Positions 4,449-8,069 of a DNA stretch of 8,069 bases are shown here, piece after piece. Numbering within the stretch: position 1 is the first letter of the stretch; each line of letters starts with the position of its first letter. Source of the stretch: an uncultured Clostridia bacterium (lineage in GTDB: Bacteria; Bacillota; Clostridia; Oscillospirales; Ruminococcaceae); contig CAMDZU010000045.1 of the NCBI GenBank assembly GCA_945910715.1, positions 1-8,069 of the forward strand. Direction: 5' to 3'. The notes below the pieces were generated by a model, which was given only the letters and a program-made list of their open reading frames with translations, was not told the origin of the DNA and did not search any database. The position numbers were made by a program, and so were the translations under genes.

Positions 4449-6215
4449 ATGGCTGATTTACCGCATTCGTGGGTTGTTGAATACTACGAAGCTATTGAAA
4501 AGGGCGAAATAATCGCAGGCGAAGAATTGAAAATGATGTTGCGCAAGCTTGTTGCGGAAATTCGGACGCCTAATGTTTTGGCTGTTCCAACGCGGTTTGA
4601 GCCGCAGGACAGTGAAAAACGCATAGCGTTTATTGAGAAAAAGTGCAAGCACAGCGAAGCGCCCTATGCAGGTAAGCCATTTATTTTAGAGCTTTTCCAA
4701 AAAGCATTTATCGAAGCTATTTTCGCCATAAAGATTTACAGCGACGAGTTGGGACGGTGGGTGCGCAAGTATTCAAGCGTACTGTTTCTTGTCGGCCGTA
4801 AGAACGGCAAAACTCCGCTTATTGGCGCAATCTGCCTTGCGGAATGGTTTTGCGGCGAAATGGGCAAGAAAATTCTTTGCGCAAGCAACGACTTTGAGCA
4901 GGCGGCGCTGATGTACGACGCTATCGACGCTATGAGGGAAGAAAGTCCGAGCATTGAACGCGTCACAAGACGGAATGTGCGCGGTATGTGGTTTGGAAAC
5001 CCCAAGCACAAAAAGACCAAGGGCAAGTTCAGTTATCAGAACAAAGGTTCAATCCGAAAGCTTTCAGCTAAATCGGGAGCAAAGGAAGGTAGAAACATAG
5101 GCGTAGGTGCGGTTGATGAAGTCTTTGAAATGGAAGATGACAAGACTGTTATGCCAATCAGACAGGCGCTTTCCACCCAGGACGAGCCGCTTTATTTCGA
5201 GCTTACCACCGAGGGGTTTACAAACGACGGCTACCTTGACAAGCGCCTTGCGGACGCTCGGCGGGTGCTGTACGGCGAAAAGGAAAATGAACGTTGGCTT
5301 ATTTGGCTTTACACCCAGGACAGCGAGGAAGAAATATACAAGGACGAGCGGACGTGGGAAAAATCCAATCCGGGCGTCGGCAAGTTCAAAAAATATTCCT
5401 TTTTGCGTGAAATGCTTGAAGAAGCGAAAACCTCGACAAGTATGCGTGCTTTTGTGCTGTCCAAGGATTTTAACATAAAACAAAACCAGGCGCAGGCTTG
5501 GCTGACAAATGAAACCATAAAGACCGACTTGGATTTCGATATATCGGAAATTATGGGTTGGTTTGGAATTGGCGGTGCGGACTTGTCGGAAACGTCCGAT
5601 TTGACCTGTGCAAGAATTTTGCTGCAGGACGCGGACAGCAGAATGAAATATACCATTTCCCACTATTTCCTGCCTGCTTTTCGGGCGGAAGAAAACACAA
5701 AATACAGAGAATGGGCTAAGCAAGGCTATCTGACCTTGTGCGACGGCAACGAGGTTGAACAGGGCGACGTTGTTGAATGGTTCGTCGCTATGTATAAAAA
5801 ATACCGTATTCGTGCTATTTTTACGGGCTATGACAAATGGCAGGCGAAAAGCTTTGTGTCCGAAATGGACGATTACGGATTTGAACTTGAAAAAATCAAC
5901 CAGGGATTTGACCTGTCCAACGCAATGAACGTCTGCGAAGCCGATTTGCAGACAAAACAGCTGAATTACGGGCAAAACCCCATGGACATTTTTTGTATGA
6001 AGAATGTTTCCTGCAAATGGAACAGCGCAGGAACTATGCGAATGCCCGTCAAGGTTAAGTCTGAAAACCAGGCTGAAAACAAGATTGACGGCGCTGTAAC
6101 GCTGATGATTTGTTATGAAACATTAGACCGCCACCGCAAGGACTATATGGACTATGTGGCGCAATATAACCACAGAAGGAGCAAAAATGGGACTGCTGCA
6201 AACACTGAAAAATAA
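4449..6215 (+). CDS. terL: Terminase large subunit (HK97/Terminase_1 type)
   Basis: A 588-residue packaging motor and nuclease. The ATPase half has the Walker A variant VGRKNGKT (115-122), a second strand ILCASNDFEQA, Walker B VGAVDEVFEM with catalytic Asp223-Glu224, and the coupling motif ELTTEGF (251-257). The nuclease half begins GIGGADLSETSDLT (Asp378), continues with FTGYDKW (Asp462) and ends with NKIDGAVTL (Asp547), the three acidic positions expected for an RNase H-like fold. Length is normal for the family. ATG 4449 is preceded by AAAGGAG at 4436-4442. It binds procapsid at the portal and cuts concatemeric DNA. An N-terminal stretch of about 50 residues precedes the core. The C-terminus overlaps the portal gene by 29 bases. 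Confidence 0.95.
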   Translation: MADLPHSWVVEYYEAIEKGEIIAGEELKMMLRKLVAEIRTPNVLAVPTRFEPQDSEKRIAFIEKKCKHSEAPYAGKPFILELFQKAFIEAIFAIKIYSDELGRWVRKYSSVLFLVGRKNGKTPLIGAICLAEWFCGEMGKKILCASNDFEQAALMYDAIDAMREESPSIERVTRRNVRGMWFGNPKHKKTKGKFSYQNKGSIRKLSAKSGAKEGRNIGVGAVDEVFEMEDDKTVMPIRQALSTQDEPLYFELTTEGFTNDGYLDKRLADARRVLYGEKENERWLIWLYTQDSEEEIYKDERTWEKSNPGVGKFKKYSFLREMLEEAKTSTSMRAFVLSKDFNIKQNQAQAWLTNETIKTDLDFDISEIMGWFGIGGADLSETSDLTCARILLQDADSRMKYTISHYFLPAFRAEENTKYREWAKQGYLTLCDGNEVEQGDVVEWFVAMYKKYRIRAIFTGYDKWQAKSFVSEMDDYGFELEKINQGFDLSNAMNVCEADLQTKQLNYGQNPMDIFCMKNVSCKWNSAGTMRMPVKVKSENQAENKIDGAVTLMICYETLDRHRKDYMDYVAQYNHRRSKNGTAANTEK

Positions 6216-7449
6216 AATAAGCGGCAATCGCACAACGAGGTATGCGCAGATGATGAACGGCGGACTGCCGATTTTTGCGCAGTTCGGCGAGAACATCTAT
6301 GCAAGCGACATAGTTCAGACGTGCATTCGCAGGATTGCCAACGAGGTGGGCAAGCTGTCCCCGGTGCATATACGCACAGACTCCCGTGGAATGCAGACCG
6401 TTGTAAACGACGAGATAAGCCGTCTTTTAAAGACAAGCCCTTATCCTATGGCTACAACAACGGATTTTCTTGAAAAAATTCTATATATCCGAGAAGTCGA
6501 AAAAAACGTCTTTATTTACCCTATGTTCGATAAAATCCCACTTGGGGACGGCACATACAAGCGCAGATACACAGGCTTTTACCCGTTAAAGCCAAGCAGC
6601 GTTGACTTCAAGGAAGATGAAAGCGGCACTATTTACGTTGATATGCGTTTCGGCGGCAGCGAGTGCTACACGTTCAAATATAAGGACCTTATCCATTGGC
6701 GCAAGGATTTCGGTGCAAATGAGTTTATGGGCGGAGATACCAACGGACGTGCCGACAACAGCGCACTTTTAAAGCTACTGAAAACCGACGATATAATTAT
6801 TCAGAATATCGACAAGGGCATAAAATCAGCCCTTTCGGTGCGCGGAATTGTAAAGATAAACACACTTCTTGACGAAGATAAGCAGAAAATCGAGATTGAA
6901 AAGTTTGAAGAAAAGCTGAAAAATAATGCTTCGGCATTCTGCGTATTAGACCAAAAAACGGACGTTATTCCGTTTACCATAAACCCGAAAACCATTGACA
7001 AGGAAACTGTCGAGTTTATCGAAAAGCGCATACTTGCAAACTATGGCGTTTCGCTGCCGATATATAACGCAGAGTATAACGAAGAACAATATCAAGCGTT
7101 TTATGAAACGACCCTTGAACCTTTGGTTATTTCCCTGGGCAGAGCGTTTACAAAAGCACTGTTCACGGACAGGGAAATAGAGGTCGGAAACGAGGTAATT
7201 TTTTATCAGCGTGGGCTGATGTTTACGTCTATCGAAAACAAGATTAAATTTGCAGATATAGTTTCACGCTTTGGCGGGCTTACGGACAATCAGCTACTTG
7301 CCGTGTTCGGCTATCCGCCGTTTGAGGGCGGCGACATAAGACATCAGTCGCTGAACTATGTCAACCGCGAAATTGCCGACAAGTATCAGCTTGGCAAAAT
7401 TGCAACAACGGCAAAGGGAGAGGAAAGCAATGGAAAAGAACAGAAATAA
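6187..7449 (+). CDS. Phage portal protein (HK97 family)
   Basis: A 420-residue portal, the dodecameric ring through which DNA enters the head. ATG 6187 was chosen for its AAGGAG site at 6176-6181; an in-frame ATG at 6154 lies deeper in terL and lacks one. Family features are an N-terminal MGLLQTLKNKI, the block SDIVQTCIRRIANEVGKLSPVHI (40-62), a central FYPLKPSSVDF and DLIHWRKDF region, and a C-terminal half with ANYGVSLPIYNAEYNEEQYQAFYETTLEPLV (in part) that corresponds to the conserved stem and wing helices of HK97-type portals. The C-terminus is charged and glutamate-rich. It overlaps terL at its start and the protease gene by 20 bases at its end, the usual packaging order. Confidence 0.93.
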   Translation: MGLLQTLKNKISGNRTTRYAQMMNGGLPIFAQFGENIYASDIVQTCIRRIANEVGKLSPVHIRTDSRGMQTVVNDEISRLLKTSPYPMATTTDFLEKILYIREVEKNVFIYPMFDKIPLGDGTYKRRYTGFYPLKPSSVDFKEDESGTIYVDMRFGGSECYTFKYKDLIHWRKDFGANEFMGGDTNGRADNSALLKLLKTDDIIIQNIDKGIKSALSVRGIVKINTLLDEDKQKIEIEKFEEKLKNNASAFCVLDQKTDVIPFTINPKTIDKETVEFIEKRILANYGVSLPIYNAEYNEEQYQAFYETTLEPLVISLGRAFTKALFTDREIEVGNEVIFYQRGLMFTSIENKIKFADIVSRFGGLTDNQLLAVFGYPPFEGGDIRHQSLNYVNREIADKYQLGKIATTAKGEESNGKEQK

Positions 7450-8041
7450 ACACGAAATCCGCTTTGCGGAGTTCAGAGCTTTGGACGAAGAAAGCGACAA
7501 TATGATAATTGAGGGATATGCGCTGACGTTTGAACAGCCTGCTACCCACGATTACGGAGATGTGAAATTCACCGAGGTTATTTCACGGGGCGCACTGAAC
7601 AATGCCGACCTGTCGGACGTGCCGCTTCGATACAACCACAGCGATGAGTTTATGATAATGGCGAGAACTCGCAACAACTCGCTGCAGCTTATTGTTGACG
7701 ACATCGGGCTGAAAATCCGTGCGGAGCTGATAGACACGCAGAGCAACAGAGATGTTTATAAGTCCATAAAAAGCGGTCTTATAAGCAAAATGTCCTTTGC
7801 GTTCGACGTTGAAAAGGACGGCGACGAATGGGACGAGGGCGACGGCGGCATTAAGCGCCGTATTAACAAATTCCGCAAAATCTATGACGTTAGCGTGGTG
7901 GACACCCCGTTTTACGATACAACAAACGTTTTTGCAAGGTCGGTGGAGCTGTTGGAGAGCAGCGCCGTCGGTGCAAGTGCGGTGGCCTTGGCACTTGAAA
8001 AACGCAAGTTAAAGATGAAATGCGAAACAAAGATTATTTAA
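7430..8041 (+). CDS. HK97-family prohead protease
   Basis: A 203-residue serine protease (peptidase family U35/S78 type) that trims the scaffold and capsid proteins during head maturation. ATG 7430 has GGGAGAGGA just upstream; in-frame starts further up lie inside the portal gene without a site. The opening strand is HEIRFAEFRALDE, followed by IIEGYALTFEQPA and the FTEVISRGAL motif. The likely catalytic His is His70 in PLRYNHS and the likely nucleophile Ser122 in GLISKMSFAF. VYDVSVVDTP-type sequence (IYDVSVVDTPFYDTT, 151-165) closes the core, and FARS follows. The C-terminal tail of about 30 residues is Lys-rich and may be a processing target. Context, portal before and a new start after, is typical. 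Confidence 0.93.
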   Translation: MEKNRNKHEIRFAEFRALDEESDNMIIEGYALTFEQPATHDYGDVKFTEVISRGALNNADLSDVPLRYNHSDEFMIMARTRNNSLQLIVDDIGLKIRAELIDTQSNRDVYKSIKSGLISKMSFAFDVEKDGDEWDEGDGGIKRRINKFRKIYDVSVVDTPFYDTTNVFARSVELLESSAVGASAVALALEKRKLKMKCETKII

Positions 8042-8058
8042 CGAAAGGAAAAAAGACT

Positions 8059-8069
8059 ATGAAGAAAAG
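8059..8069 (+). CDS. Start of next gene, probably major capsid protein (partial)
   Basis: ATG 8059 follows AAAGGA at 8044-8049 and begins MKK before the window ends. In HK97-type cassettes the major capsid gene follows the protease, so this is inferred from order alone; three codons cannot identify a protein. Confidence 0.45.

Noticed and set aside
5064..5975. Long open frame of about 300 codons on the minus strand within terL
   Set aside because: It lies wholly opposite a well-identified terminase gene, has no ribosome binding site or recognisable domain, and is explained by the codon composition of terL.
1..8069. CRISPR array, tRNA gene or attachment site
   Set aside because: Reading through, I found no regularly spaced repeats, no cloverleaf-like sequence and no integrase-linked direct repeat; intergenic space is almost absent except 4347-4448.

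Overview
The window comes from a tailed phage or prophage of a Gram-positive, probably clostridial, host. The evidence is an HK97-type head cassette, purine-rich AGGAG-type ribosome binding sites before nearly every gene, one coding strand, and tightly packed genes. No integrase, repressor or host gene is visible, so free phage and integrated prophage cannot be told apart. The host assignment is inferred from sequence style only.

Left half (25-4346): a single unidirectional operon. Two small phage-type genes lead it: a DUF7694-like protein and a 57-residue four-cysteine protein. They are followed, almost without gaps, by what I read as a compact type IV-B CRISPR-Cas effector module: csf1 (zinc-finger Cas8-like large subunit, 558-1337), a cas11-like small subunit (1304-1765), csf2 (Cas7-like RAMP backbone, 1831-2646, with its N-terminal coding segment reaching back to 1771), csf3 (Cas5-like RAMP, 2643-3335) and a cysH-like PP-loop ATPase (3325-4101). 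A DUF3850/ASCH-like gene (4098-4346) closes the operon. Genes overlap by ATGA junctions or short overlaps, implying translational coupling. No CRISPR array, Cas6, DinG/Csf4 helicase, Cas1, Cas2 or effector nuclease is present, which fits type IV-B, where the guide RNA source and the function remain unclear. A strong intrinsic terminator (4350-4381) ends the operon.

Right half (4449-8069): the packaging and head-morphogenesis cassette: large terminase, HK97-type portal, HK97-type prohead protease, and the first codons of the next gene, which by position should be the major capsid protein. No small terminase is recognisable in the window.

Two points deserve most attention. First, a complete cysH-associated type IV-B module sits directly upstream of a phage terminase gene. 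Second, the 5' end of csf2 is damaged or recoded: the conserved first RAMP strand is encoded in the csf2 frame, but the only ATG in that frame is followed two codons later by TGA, while a second ATG lies one base out of frame.
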